The position numbers and the translations under genes are program-made. The notes beneath the pieces were generated by a model. It was not told the origin of the DNA and searched no databases. It saw only the letters and a program-made list of their open reading frames with translations. A DNA stretch of 11,029 nt from Clostridia bacterium. GTDB taxonomy: Bacteria; Bacillota; DSM-16504; Desulfitibacterales; Desulfitibacteraceae. Each line of letters starts with the position of its first letter. Position 1 is the stretch's first letter. The stretch spans positions 1 through 11,029 of the forward strand of contig JAGXSK010000379.1 of the NCBI GenBank assembly GCA_018333845.1, read 5' to 3'. Shown here piece by piece: positions 1 through 6,608 of the stretch.

Positions 1-1
1 T

Positions 2-442
2 AATAAGCTGGATGCAGTATATGACACCACCATTTTTACCGAACCGACGCTAAAAGGACAGCTTGGCGTAAACGCAATGGCGACGAAGAAGCATCTATAT
101 GACCATATCCTTTATGATTCCGTCAATGAGAAAACCTTTGCTGAAAGCGTTGATACCAGCAATGAAGTGGCGGTCTATGTAAAGCTGCCGAATGGCTTTT
201 TCATTAGCACACCGGTAGGAAAATATAACCCCGACTGGGCGATAGCCTTTCATGAGGGTAAAGTGAAGCATATCTACTTTGTTGCCGAGACAAAAGGCTC
301 CATGTCCACCATGCAGCTGCGAATGGTCGAGGAAGCAAAAATTCACTGCGCTTGCGAGCATTTTAAGGCTATCAGTACGGATTCTGTTGTGTATGACGTG
401 GTGGACAGTTATGCGGCGCTGTTGGATAAGGTGTTGAGTTGA
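2..442 (+). CDS. res: Type III restriction enzyme, Res subunit (C-terminal part)
   Basis: The reading frame is open from base 2, so the gene enters from the left; 146 residues are visible. This is the nuclease end of the Res subunit of a type III restriction-modification system, which cuts DNA after ATP-dependent communication between two sites and works in complex with the Mod methyltransferase. The PD-(D/E)XK nuclease core is visible: Asp in NPDW (bases 233-235), then Glu and Lys of AETKGS (bases 287-295). The flanking stretches VYVKLPNGFF and STPVGKYNPDWAIAF are typical of Res C-termini. The helicase motor and the mod gene lie outside the window. The frame ends normally at TGA, so this end is not visibly damaged. 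A small AAA-ATPase-like stub follows 32 bp downstream. Family assignment is confident; whether the full system is intact cannot be judged. Confidence 0.9.
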   Translation, partial: NKLDAVYDTTIFTEPTLKGQLGVNAMATKKHLYDHILYDSVNEKTFAESVDTSNEVAVYVKLPNGFFISTPVGKYNPDWAIAFHEGKVKHIYFVAETKGSMSTMQLRMVEEAKIHCACEHFKAISTDSVVYDVVDSYAALLDKVLS

Positions 443-474
443 TCATCTAATCTCTGATTGAAAGGGGCGATTAT

Positions 475-576
475 ATGGATTCTACGAGAAATGTTATAAA
501 AATAGAAAAATGCAATAATATCACGGAGGGCAATGTAACTATTTGTGACTCAAAACTAAACATCTTTTTTTTATAA
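475..576 (+). pseudogene. 33-codon stub resembling the N-terminus of an AAA-family ATPase
   Basis: A short frame with a good ribosome binding site (AAAGGGGCGA at 461-470) starts at ATG 475 and stops at TAA 574-576. The peptide includes IKIEKCNNITEGNVTI and ends DSKLNIFFL. From memory of the family, this resembles the first beta-strands of AAA ATPases often found beside restriction systems, which begin with a similar CNNI stretch and continue LNI-(K/R)-Y-x-INGTGKS, the Walker A motif. Here the similarity stops at LNI, where an 8-T run (565-572) is followed by a stop. No Walker A sequence is seen downstream in any frame, so this looks like a deletion remnant rather than a simple frameshift. It could instead be an unrelated small gene; the resemblance is recalled, not computed. 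Confidence 0.45.
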
Positions 577-644
577 TTTGAACCTTATGTATAGCTGTAA
601 CCTATTAGCGTAAAGGATCTGTGTGAAAACTAATATTAAAAGCC

Positions 645-676
645 TTGACAATAGTATATACTAAAATATATACTAT
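645..676 (+). promoter_or_regulatory. vapBC promoter and overlapping palindromic operator
   Basis: A consensus -35 box TTGACA (645-650) is followed after 18 bp by TATACT (669-674). An exact 10-bp inverted repeat, ATAGTATATA (651-660) and TATATACTAT (667-676), with a 6-bp spacer fills the spacer and covers the -10 box. Its left arm lies in a 12-bp perfect palindrome (652-663). VapBC complexes commonly repress their own promoter by binding such repeats, so this is the likely autoregulatory operator. The ribosome binding site GAGGTGA (681-687) follows directly, giving a short leader. Confidence 0.75.
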
Positions 677-693
677 AAATGAGGTGATTAGAA

Positions 694-924
694 ATGGAAA
701 CTGCAAAATTATTTGTCAATGGTCAGAGCCAGGCTGTCCGGCTGCCGAAAGAATACCGTTTTTCGGGTAATGAAGTATATATTAAAAAAGTGGGTAATGC
801 CGTTATGTTGTTTCCAAAAGATCGTGCATGGGAAACCTTTCTTAACGGTCTTAACAGCTTCACCGATGATTTCTTTGCAGACGGACGTAATCAGGGTGTC
901 CAATCATCTAGGGAGACGTTATGA
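694..924 (+). CDS. vapB: VapB-type antitoxin (AbrB/MazE swapped-hairpin domain)
   Basis: This 76-residue protein is the antitoxin of a type II toxin-antitoxin pair: it binds and blocks the VapC ribonuclease and, with it, represses the operon. Residues 1-45 (KLFVNGQSQAVRLPKEYRF and VYIKKVGNAVMLFP) match the AbrB/MazE/SpoVT DNA-binding fold of the VapB/VagC family. The C-terminal 30 residues, with a DDFF segment and polar tail, would be the flexible toxin-binding part. Length is normal for the family. ATG 694 follows GAGGTGA by 6 bp. Its stop overlaps the vapC start in an ATGA (921-924), implying translational coupling. The promoter and operator lie immediately upstream. Confidence 0.92.
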   Translation: METAKLFVNGQSQAVRLPKEYRFSGNEVYIKKVGNAVMLFPKDRAWETFLNGLNSFTDDFFADGRNQGVQSSRETL

Positions 925-1322
925 AATACATGCTCGATACAAATATTTGTGTGTATCTCATAAAGAAGAAACCAGAAAATGTACTCATAAATCTCCAGTC
1001 GAACATGGGCGAAGGCATTGCCATTTCCGCAATTACTCTTGCGGAACTCATGTATGGCGTAGAAGCAAGCGCCTACCCGGAAAAAAACACGCTTGCACTA
1101 AATCAATTTCTGTCCATTGTGGATATCTTGCCATTTGATGATGAGGCGGCTGCAGAATACGGGAAAATATGTGCAGCGTTACGGCGGCAAGGAACTCAGA
1201 TTGGAGTTATGGATATGCTGATTGCAGCACATGCAAAGGCTAAAGGACTTATTATCGTCACTAATAATGTCAGTGAATTTGAGCGAGTTGAGGGCCTTGG
1301 GCTCGAAAATTGGGTTACATGA
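921..1322 (+). CDS. vapC: VapC-type toxin, PIN-domain endoribonuclease
   Basis: This 133-residue PIN-domain protein is the toxin partner of VapB and is expected to cleave RNA; VapC enzymes typically target tRNA or rRNA using Mg2+ or Mn2+. The acidic active site is intact: Asp6 in MLDTN, Glu42 in LAELMYG and Asp98 in GVMDMLIAAHA. The usual TNN segment (residues 115-116), followed by Ser-Glu-Phe, stands where a fourth metal ligand lies. The C-terminus GLGLENWVT is a typical VapC end, so the gene appears complete. The start overlaps the vapB stop by 4 bp, with GGGAG at 911-915 as ribosome binding site. The sequence directly after its stop is the interior of a different gene, placing vapC at a junction. 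Confidence 0.93.
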   Translation: MKYMLDTNICVYLIKKKPENVLINLQSNMGEGIAISAITLAELMYGVEASAYPEKNTLALNQFLSIVDILPFDDEAAAEYGKICAALRRQGTQIGVMDMLIAAHAKAKGLIIVTNNVSEFERVEGLGLENWVT

Positions 1323-1770
1323 AACCCCATTTGATTTAGAAAAAGACTATGAAACCAATTTAATTAGTTTCATTCGAGAGTATTTAGAAATCTACCAAAC
1401 ACATGAAAATCTAATCAACCCTGAAAGAATTTTAGGTATAAAAGATCTACGAGATACCCAAGAGGCCATCCCAGAGATAAAAACAGAAAACCAAGAATAT
1501 CTACCTGAAATAGAGGAGCTACCATCTCAGCCCATTGCACTTCTCGTAGTAATCAAAAAGGATATTGATACAAATTCTTGGTTAGTAGAGGAATATGGTA
1601 CCAACCAAGAATATACTCTAAGATTTTATTTTGATCTTGAATACCTAAGCGGACCACCTGCAGTTGGTCAAATAATCGAAGTTCAAGGAAAGCTGATAAA
1701 CGGAAATATTATACAAGTATCCTCGCCAGATAAATTAATACCTGCCGGCTGGCTAGAAGAAAAAAAATAG
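1318..1770 (+). pseudogene. 5'-truncated gene tail of unknown function
   Basis: An open frame runs 150 codons from the end of vapC to TAA at 1768-1770. It contains no ATG and no ribosome binding site after the vapC stop. The frame continues back into vapC, but that part only reads vapC's last codons out of frame, so an ATG at 1222 is not credible. The predicted sequence is acidic and hydrophilic: a helical first third (FIREYLEIYQTHENLINPERIL), a Glu/Pro-rich linker, then a beta-rich end (IALLVVIKKD, EYTLRFYFDL, VGQIIEVQGKLINGNIIQVSS) that could be an OB-like fold. I do not recognise the family. The best reading is the 3' part of a host gene whose 5' part was replaced by the restriction/vapBC segment. 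Function is not assigned. Confidence 0.55.
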
Positions 1771-1869
1771 AGAAAGAATTATGATTTACACAAACAATGG
1801 GATATTCCCTAAGCCGTTAGAATTATATTTATTATACATGATGCAATTAACTCCCTAGAGGAATATGAT

Positions 1870-2532
1870 ATGAAAAAGGGAGTTGTATCGATAATGGATT
1901 GTCAAGATTTGAGAGCAAGTATAGTTGAGCGGAAGATAGAAGAACCCAACATTAATGTTGCTTATCCAGAGGTAGTAGGATTACTTCCTCCCAATAAAAA
2001 CGTAAGGTACAAGGGTGTGCCGGAGAAAATAAACCAAGCCATTCAAAAGCTGGTTAGACAGATGATGCTGGAAATGGGAGCCACTAATCCAGATCTGGCA
2101 GAAATGGAGGGTACCTATAAAGTAACGTTGAATCAAAATGGTGTACTGAGCATTAGGTTTGAGAATTTTTCTTTTATAGAGATGGCAGCTCATCCCTGGA
2201 CCATTATGAGGGCTTTGACTTTTAACCTAAAAACAGGAAATACTGTTGATATTGCTAGCCTTTTTAAGGTTGGAAGCGGATATAGGTTGATTATCAGCAA
2301 CGAAATTAAAAGACAAATAAAGGCTAGAGATATACCACTTATTGCGGAATTTACAAGAATCAATGATGATCAGGAGTATTACCTGACGGATAAAGCCCTG
2401 GTAGTATTCTTTCAAAGGGCAACCATAGCCCCTAGTGTGGCAGGTATCCTTGAGTTTCCAATCCCCTACAGTATGCTGACAAATGTTATAAGTCAGGAGG
2501 GGATACTGGCACCGGTTGTCTGGTGCAAATAG
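1870..2532 (+). CDS. DUF4163/DUF3298 domain protein
   Basis: This 220-residue protein resembles the DUF4163 plus DUF3298 pair found in the extracytoplasmic part of RsiV-type anti-sigma factors and in the cell-wall deacetylase PdaC. The N-terminal part (about residues 25-110) would be DUF4163. DUF3298 follows (about 110-205), with AHPWTIMRALTFNLKTGNTVDIASLF matching the family's fold core and ALVVFFQRATIAPSVAG-EFPIPYSML matching its end. No signal peptide or membrane segment is visible with this start, which is unusual because these domains normally face outside. Two starts are possible: ATG 1870 behind AGAGG, or ATG 1894 (residue 9) behind AGGGAG. It stands alone between the truncated gene and the converging LysR gene. 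The molecular role is unknown. Confidence 0.7.
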   Translation: MKKGVVSIMDCQDLRASIVERKIEEPNINVAYPEVVGLLPPNKNVRYKGVPEKINQAIQKLVRQMMLEMGATNPDLAEMEGTYKVTLNQNGVLSIRFENFSFIEMAAHPWTIMRALTFNLKTGNTVDIASLFKVGSGYRLIISNEIKRQIKARDIPLIAEFTRINDDQEYYLTDKALVVFFQRATIAPSVAGILEFPIPYSMLTNVISQEGILAPVVWCK

Positions 2533-2576
2533 AGTAATTAATGTAATCAGCATTAACCACTGAAATGACACCGGAG

Positions 2577-2599
2577 GAAAACTGGGGCAAACTTGCCCC
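2577..2599 (-). terminator. Probable terminator of the LysR gene
   Basis: GGGGCA (2584-2589) and TGCCCC (2594-2599) form a GC-rich 6-bp stem with a 4-base loop. Read on the minus strand, the hairpin is followed by CAGTTTTCC, giving a short T-run at 2577-2580, and it lies about 50 bp beyond the LysR stop codon. There is no T-run on the plus-strand side, so it fits the minus-strand gene better than the DUF protein. The T-run is short, hence moderate confidence. Confidence 0.5.
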
Positions 2600-2651
2600 C
2601 TGCTATTGCAAGTGTGCAGATGTAGCTGATTTAGCCAATTATCTGCTGGAT

Positions 2652-3557
2652 TTAGCAATGAAGCGTCTCCTCAGTTTGTATGCGAGCTGTAGTAAAGGTC
2701 AGCCATTCTCTTACAGCAAAGGACTGATACTTGTCCTTCTTGCAGATAATCATCAGGTTGAGAAACAAGGACTGCTCTTTAATATGCCTGGCTGTTACCT
2801 TTTTGGGATTTAGCTCCTGGCAAATTTTTTGAGGCAGCAAGGCTATGCCCAGCTTTGCTGCTACCATCTCCATCATGAAATCCCTTTGGGAGCTCCTGCA
2901 GACAATTTGGGGTTGAAAGCCCACCCTTCCACAGCAATTAATGATATGGTCATGCAGGGAAAAATCCTCTCTAAAAAGTACGAACTTTTCATCCTTTAAA
3001 TCCTTAAGGCTAAGGATACTTTTTTTTGACAAGGGGTGACAAGGAGATAAGACCACCATGAGGGGATCGCTGATAAGGGGGTAAATCTCAAAGGCTTCCG
3101 GTTGAGCCGGGGCTGAGCATATAATACCTACATCTACCTCTCCATCTTCCACTGCCTTCTCGATTTTTTTAGAACCTACCTCCATAAGCTCTAATTCTAT
3201 TCCAGGGTATGTCTGAATAAACTCGCCAATGATCTTTGGAAAAAAGCTGGCACCAACAATAGGTGGTATACCAATTTTAAGGGTGCCTTTCTTAAGGGTT
3301 ACAACATCTGACAGTGTGGTGGTCAGGTTATCAAAGGATGCAATAATATCCTTGGCCTGCTGATATACAGTCTGGCCAGCATCGGTCAAAATTACCTGTT
3401 TCTTATCCCGGTGGAACAAGAGAACCCCCAGTTCTTCCTCCATATCCCTTATCATCTTGCTGATGGAAGGCTGGCTGATATGCATATCCTGCGCAGCCTT
3501 TGTAAAGCTTTGATGCTTTGCTACTGCAAGAAAGTATTTGAGGTGATTAATGTTCAC
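2652..3557 (-). CDS. LysR-family transcriptional regulator
   Basis: This 301-residue protein has the normal LysR-type length and layout. The N-terminal winged helix-turn-helix spans residues 2-62 (NINHLKYFLAVAKHQSFTKA, then ISQPSISKMIRDMEEELGV and LTDAG). The effector-binding periplasmic-binding-like domain starts near residue 90 (GTLKIGIPPIVGASFFPKII); from memory this resembles the CidR-like subgroup. The start is taken as GTG 3557, because AGGGAG (complement of 3567-3572) lies 9 bp upstream and the family begins at this point. An ATG at 3647 would add 30 residues with no counterpart in the family. It is divergent from the aminotransferase gene, the classic arrangement for a LysR regulator and its target. 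The ligand is unknown; an amino acid or 2-oxo acid related to the aminotransferase is only an inference. Confidence 0.93.
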   Translation of the reverse strand: MNINHLKYFLAVAKHQSFTKAAQDMHISQPSISKMIRDMEEELGVLLFHRDKKQVILTDAGQTVYQQAKDIIASFDNLTTTLSDVVTLKKGTLKIGIPPIVGASFFPKIIGEFIQTYPGIELELMEVGSKKIEKAVEDGEVDVGIICSAPAQPEAFEIYPLISDPLMVVLSPCHPLSKKSILSLKDLKDEKFVLFREDFSLHDHIINCCGRVGFQPQIVCRSSQRDFMMEMVAAKLGIALLPQKICQELNPKKVTARHIKEQSLFLNLMIICKKDKYQSFAVREWLTFTTARIQTEETLHC

Positions 3558-3723
3558 TATTATCAACTCCCTGACATATGGCATAGTTGGTATAGATAAA
3601 AGGCATAAAAAACATTCTTTATATATATTATACTTATACCTTACCAATATATATAATTATAGGCAAGAAGGAATTTCATTGAATATTAATGAATTTTCCA
3701 AAGGAAGGGAGCTGTTTTTTATT
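3558..3723. promoter_or_regulatory. Shared control region between lysR and the aminotransferase gene
   Basis: This AT-rich gap holds possible -10 boxes for both directions: TATAAT at 3652-3657 for the aminotransferase, and TATAAT on the minus strand (complement of 3627-3632) for lysR. Neither has a good -35 box, as expected where an activator is needed. An interrupted inverted repeat, ATAAA (3605-3609) and TTTAT (3618-3622), lies between the lysR start and the -10 boxes and may be a regulator site. These elements are short and the region is AT-rich, so each alone could be chance. AAGGAAGGGAG (3701-3711) is the likely ribosome binding site for the aminotransferase. Confidence 0.4.
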
Positions 3724-4899
3724 ATGGAAATACCATCAAGAAACCCAGTACAAAAGATTTTAATGGGCCCCGGACCCAGCACAGTAGACCCAAGGATACT
3801 GCGGGCAATGTCAGAACCAACAATAGGACACCTTGACCCAGATTTCTTAAAGATAATGAATGAATGTATGGAAATGCTAAGGGTAGTATTTAACACCAGG
3901 AACCAGCTCACCATGCCCATGTCAGGAACAGGCAGCAGCGGAATGGAAACCACCTTTGTAAACATCTTAGAACCTGGAGACAAAGTAGTCATTGGAGTAA
4001 AAGGCGTATTTGGCATGAGAATGGTAGACATGGCAAAAAGATGCGGAGCCCAGGTAATAGAAGTAAAAGCACCCTGGGGCAAGCCCCTTGACCCAGCAGA
4101 CGTGAGAAAAGCCCTCTCAGAAAACCCAGGAGTCAAATTCTTTGCAGACGTACATGCAGAAACCTCCACAGGAGTATTGCAGCCCTTAAAAGAGCTCTCA
4201 GACATCTGTAAAGAATATGACGTGATGTATCTAGCAGACACAGTAACCTCCCTGGGTGGAGTACCAGTAGACATAGACGACAACGGAGTAGACCTGGCCT
4301 TTAGCGGCACCCAGAAATGCCTGAGCTGTCCCCCGGGACTAGCACCAGTAACCTTTAGCGAAAGAGCCTATAAAGTTCTGCAGGAAAGAAAAACAAAAGT
4401 ACAAAGCTGGTATTTAGACCTGACAATGATAGCCCAGTACTGGGGACAAGAAAGGGTCTACCACCACACAGCCCCAATAAACATGATCTATGCCTTCCAT
4501 GAAACCATGAGAATAATATTAGAAGAAGGCCTGGAAAACAGATATGCAAGACATAAAAAGAACCATGGAGCACTAGTAGCAGGCTTAGAAGCCATGGGTC
4601 TAAAGCTCATAGTAGACAAGGAGTACAGACTGCCCCCCTTAACAACAGTATACTCACCAGAAGGAGTAAATGAAGCAGAAGTGAGGAAGCAGTTAATGGA
4701 GCAGTACCGTATGGAAATAGGAGGAGGACTAGGAGACTTTAAAGGCAAAGCCTGGAGAATTGGCCTCATGGGCTATGCCAGCACCCAAGCCAACGTTATC
4801 CTTGTTCTTACTGCTCTGGGTAATATTCTAGAAGGTATGGGTCAAAAGATTGATAAAATGGGAGCCCTAGAGGCTGCCCAGGGGGTTTATAGAGCATAG
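3724..4899 (+). CDS. Class V PLP aminotransferase, alanine/serine-glyoxylate type
   Basis: This is a 391-residue cytosolic PLP enzyme of the alanine-glyoxylate/serine-glyoxylate aminotransferase family, which moves the amino group of alanine, serine or a related donor to glyoxylate or another oxo acid. Seen in the sequence: the N-terminal LMGPGPSTVDPRILRAMS, the phosphate-binding loop SGTGSSGMET (67-76), Asp172 (ADTVTSLGG) for the pyridine nitrogen, and the Schiff-base lysine Lys198 in SGTQKCLSCPPG. Length is usual. ATG 3724 is chosen because the conserved part starts just after it, although the ribosome binding site is 12 bp away. A TTG at 3679 behind AAGAAGGAA would add 15 residues. Codon use differs from neighbours (mostly GAC, GTA, GGA, ACA) and changes near position 4790. 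The exact substrate is undecided; a small-molecule role in glycine/serine metabolism is likely. Confidence 0.88.
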   Translation: MEIPSRNPVQKILMGPGPSTVDPRILRAMSEPTIGHLDPDFLKIMNECMEMLRVVFNTRNQLTMPMSGTGSSGMETTFVNILEPGDKVVIGVKGVFGMRMVDMAKRCGAQVIEVKAPWGKPLDPADVRKALSENPGVKFFADVHAETSTGVLQPLKELSDICKEYDVMYLADTVTSLGGVPVDIDDNGVDLAFSGTQKCLSCPPGLAPVTFSERAYKVLQERKTKVQSWYLDLTMIAQYWGQERVYHHTAPINMIYAFHETMRIILEEGLENRYARHKKNHGALVAGLEAMGLKLIVDKEYRLPPLTTVYSPEGVNEAEVRKQLMEQYRMEIGGGLGDFKGKAWRIGLMGYASTQANVILVLTALGNILEGMGQKIDKMGALEAAQGVYRA

Positions 4900-4915
4900 G
4901 GATTAATTAATATGT

Positions 4916-4952
4916 GCCTTGAGTGGGGGAAGCTCAGGGCCTTTTCCTTTTT
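4916..4952 (+). terminator. Intrinsic terminator after the aminotransferase gene
   Basis: GCCTTGAG (4916-4923) pairs with CTCAGGGC (4933-4940) as an 8-bp stem with one G-U pair and a 9-base loop. It is followed by CTTTTCCTTTTT (4941-4952). It lies 16 bp after the stop codon. Confidence 0.85.
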
Positions 4953-5243
4953 GGGTAAACTATAATTAGTAAACCTTCAGACAATCATATAATAATTCTA
5001 GAATATAATACATACTCTTTGAAATATAATTCTCAGTGGTGTCCCTATATGCTAATTATTACGAATGCTACCCAGGCAGATTAACATCCCTAGGATTTCC
5101 AGCAATATGGCAGCAGCAAACAAGTAAAAACCAGCCTGATAGCTATATAAAGCACTCTATAAAGAAGATTTAACTTCTATGACATTTTTAGATAAAACAA
5201 CAGGTATAACAACAGGTAAGCTTTAGAAAGGAATTATAAAAAA
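4953..5243. other. Intergenic stretch, no gene seen
   Basis: About 290 AT-rich bases between the terminator and ybaK, with frequent stops in all frames and no RNA gene that I recognise. A TATAAT at 5025-5030 lacks a -35 partner. ATGACA (5179-5184) and TATAAC (5205-5210) are 20 bp apart, too far for a convincing promoter. AAAGGA (5227-5232) is the ribosome binding site of ybaK. Confidence 0.5.
5196..5218 (+). repeat. 11-bp tandem direct repeat before ybaK
   Basis: AACAACAGGTA occurs exactly twice, at 5196-5206 and 5208-5218, separated by a single T, about 25 bp before the ybaK start. It could be a regulatory site or simple slippage; nothing else in the sequence decides between these. Confidence 0.6.
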
Positions 5244-5720
5244 ATGGCACCTTCAAAAACAAATGCTATGCGTATCCTTGACAGCAGAAAAATTGCTTAT
5301 AAGGTATATTCTTATGAAAATAATGATGGAAAAATTGATGGTATTTCTGTTGCAGAGAAAATAGGAAAGGATCCAAAGGTTGCGTATAAAACCCTGGTAG
5401 CCCAGGGCAGCAGTAGTAATTTATATGTCTTTATTATTCCTGTTCAGGAGGAACTGGACTTAAAAAAGGCAGCTAAAGCGTCAGGCGAAAAGAAAATTGA
5501 AATGATACCTTCCAGGGATATTCAAAAATTTACCGGCTACATCAGGGGAGGGTGCTCGCCAATAGGGATGAAAAAGCTTTACAAAACCTTTATAGATATG
5601 AGGGCAGAGGCATCCAAGGAGATCATTGTAAGTGGCGGGAAAATAGGAGTGCAAATAGCCATGAATGTTGATGACCTCATAAAGGTAGTTGAAGGTAAAG
5701 TGCAGGATATTATAAAATAA
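5244..5720 (+). CDS. ybaK: Cys-tRNA(Pro)/Cys-tRNA(Cys) deacylase, YbaK/EbsC family
   Basis: This 158-residue cytosolic protein matches the free-standing trans-editing deacylase YbaK, which hydrolyses cysteine wrongly attached to tRNA(Pro) by prolyl-tRNA synthetase. Visible family features are the opening KTNAMRILDSRKIAYKVYSY, Lys49 in the VAYKTLV segment (the conserved functional lysine of YbaK), and the glycine-rich GGCSPIGMKK loop (102-111). Length is usual. ATG 5244 follows AAAGGA by 11 bp. The aldo/keto reductase begins about 30 bp after its stop with no terminator between, so the two are probably co-transcribed, though no functional link is known. Other members of the superfamily edit alanine, but the GGCSPIG loop and N-terminus fit YbaK. 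Confidence 0.92.
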   Translation: MAPSKTNAMRILDSRKIAYKVYSYENNDGKIDGISVAEKIGKDPKVAYKTLVAQGSSSNLYVFIIPVQEELDLKKAAKASGEKKIEMIPSRDIQKFTGYIRGGCSPIGMKKLYKTFIDMRAEASKEIIVSGGKIGVQIAMNVDDLIKVVEGKVQDIIK

Positions 5721-5749
5721 AGTGAAAGATACCAAAGGAGTTGAAAGCA

Positions 5750-6580
5750 TTGATTAGGAGTATCCATGATTGTGCAGGGCTGTACAACGGTGTAAAAATG
5801 CCCTGGTTTGGACTGGGGGTATACAAGGCTAAAGAAGGTGAAGAGGTCAAGTCGGCTGTGAAAACTGCCCTGGATGTAGGGTATAGAAGTATAGATACTG
5901 CTGCCTTTTATGAAAACGAAAAGGGAGTAGGCCAGGCTATCAGGGAATATGGTATCCCAAGGGAGGAGGTTTTCATTACCACAAAGGTTTGGAATAGTGA
6001 CCAGGGTTATGAAAGTACATTGCAGGCTTTTGAAAAAAGCAGAAAAGAATTGGCTGTGGATTATATAGACCTGTATCTAATTCATTGGCCGGGAAAAGAC
6101 AAGTATAATGACACATGGAAAGCTCTTGAAAAGCTTTACAGGGAAGGTCATGTTCGTGCCATAGGAGTAAGCAACTTTCAAATCCATCACCTAGAGGATT
6201 TAATTTCAAAAAATGAGCTAGTTCCCATGGTCAATCAGATTGAGTATCACCCAAGACTTACTCAAAAAGAGCTGCACGAGTACTGCTCAGATCACAATAT
6301 AATGCTGGAGGCCTGGAGTCCCTTGATGAGGGGACAAATCCTTGATAATGAGGTTATTGTAAGTTTAGCTAAAAAATACAATAAAACTCCTGCACAAATA
6401 ATTTTAAGATGGGATTTGCAAAAGGGAGTTATAACTATACCGAAATCTGTTTCGGAGCATCGCATTAGAGAAAATGCCCATATATATGATTTTGCAATTG
6501 CAATGGAAGATATGGCTAAGATAGATTCTTTAAATAAAAATGAAAGGGTAGGTCCTGACCCGGATAGTCTGGTTTTCTAG
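5750..6580 (+). CDS. Aldo/keto reductase
   Basis: This 276-residue protein is a single-domain (beta/alpha)8 NADPH-dependent aldo/keto reductase that reduces carbonyl compounds to alcohols. The catalytic tetrad is present: Asp49 and Tyr54 (YRSIDTAAFYENE), Lys79 (ITTKVWN) and His112 (LYLIHWPGK). The cofactor-binding segment IPKSVSEHRIREN is near the C-terminus. No ATG fits the family start. Two TTG codons lie in frame: TTG 5741 abuts the ribosome binding site AAAGGAG (5734-5740) with no spacing, while TTG 5750 is 9 bp away and gives IRSIHD-x5-NGVKMPWFGLGV, the usual family opening. TTG 5750 is therefore preferred. It follows ybaK closely. Family members act on glyoxals, keto acids or diketogulonate; the natural substrate cannot be read from sequence. 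Confidence 0.92.
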   Translation: MIRSIHDCAGLYNGVKMPWFGLGVYKAKEGEEVKSAVKTALDVGYRSIDTAAFYENEKGVGQAIREYGIPREEVFITTKVWNSDQGYESTLQAFEKSRKELAVDYIDLYLIHWPGKDKYNDTWKALEKLYREGHVRAIGVSNFQIHHLEDLISKNELVPMVNQIEYHPRLTQKELHEYCSDHNIMLEAWSPLMRGQILDNEVIVSLAKKYNKTPAQIILRWDLQKGVITIPKSVSEHRIRENAHIYDFAIAMEDMAKIDSLNKNERVGPDPDSLVF

Positions 6581-6608
6581 AAAATAAAATATGATTATTT
6601 CTATTCCC

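Noticed and set aside
713..1138. 141-codon plus-strand frame across vapB and vapC
   Set aside because: It lies out of frame inside two clear family members, and its sequence is basic, Cys-rich and without family resemblance.
1222..1322. ATG 1222 as the start of the 182-codon frame overlapping vapC
   Set aside because: The first 32 codons are vapC's conserved C-terminus read in another frame, and no ribosome binding site is present.
2565..2813. 82-codon plus-strand frame with a GGAGG-like site nearby
   Set aside because: Most of it is the reverse of the LysR C-terminus, and the predicted protein has no recognisable features.
3558..3647. N-terminal extension of LysR to ATG 3647
   Set aside because: It adds 30 residues not found in the family; GTG 3557 has a good ribosome binding site and the expected N-terminus.
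3657..4310. 217-codon minus-strand frame opposite the aminotransferase gene
   Set aside because: It mirrors a strongly codon-biased real gene; its composition is Ser/Pro/Thr-rich with no recognisable motif.
5179..5210. Promoter for ybaK (ATGACA and TATAAC)
   Set aside because: The 20-bp spacing is too long for a standard promoter, so it was not listed as a feature.
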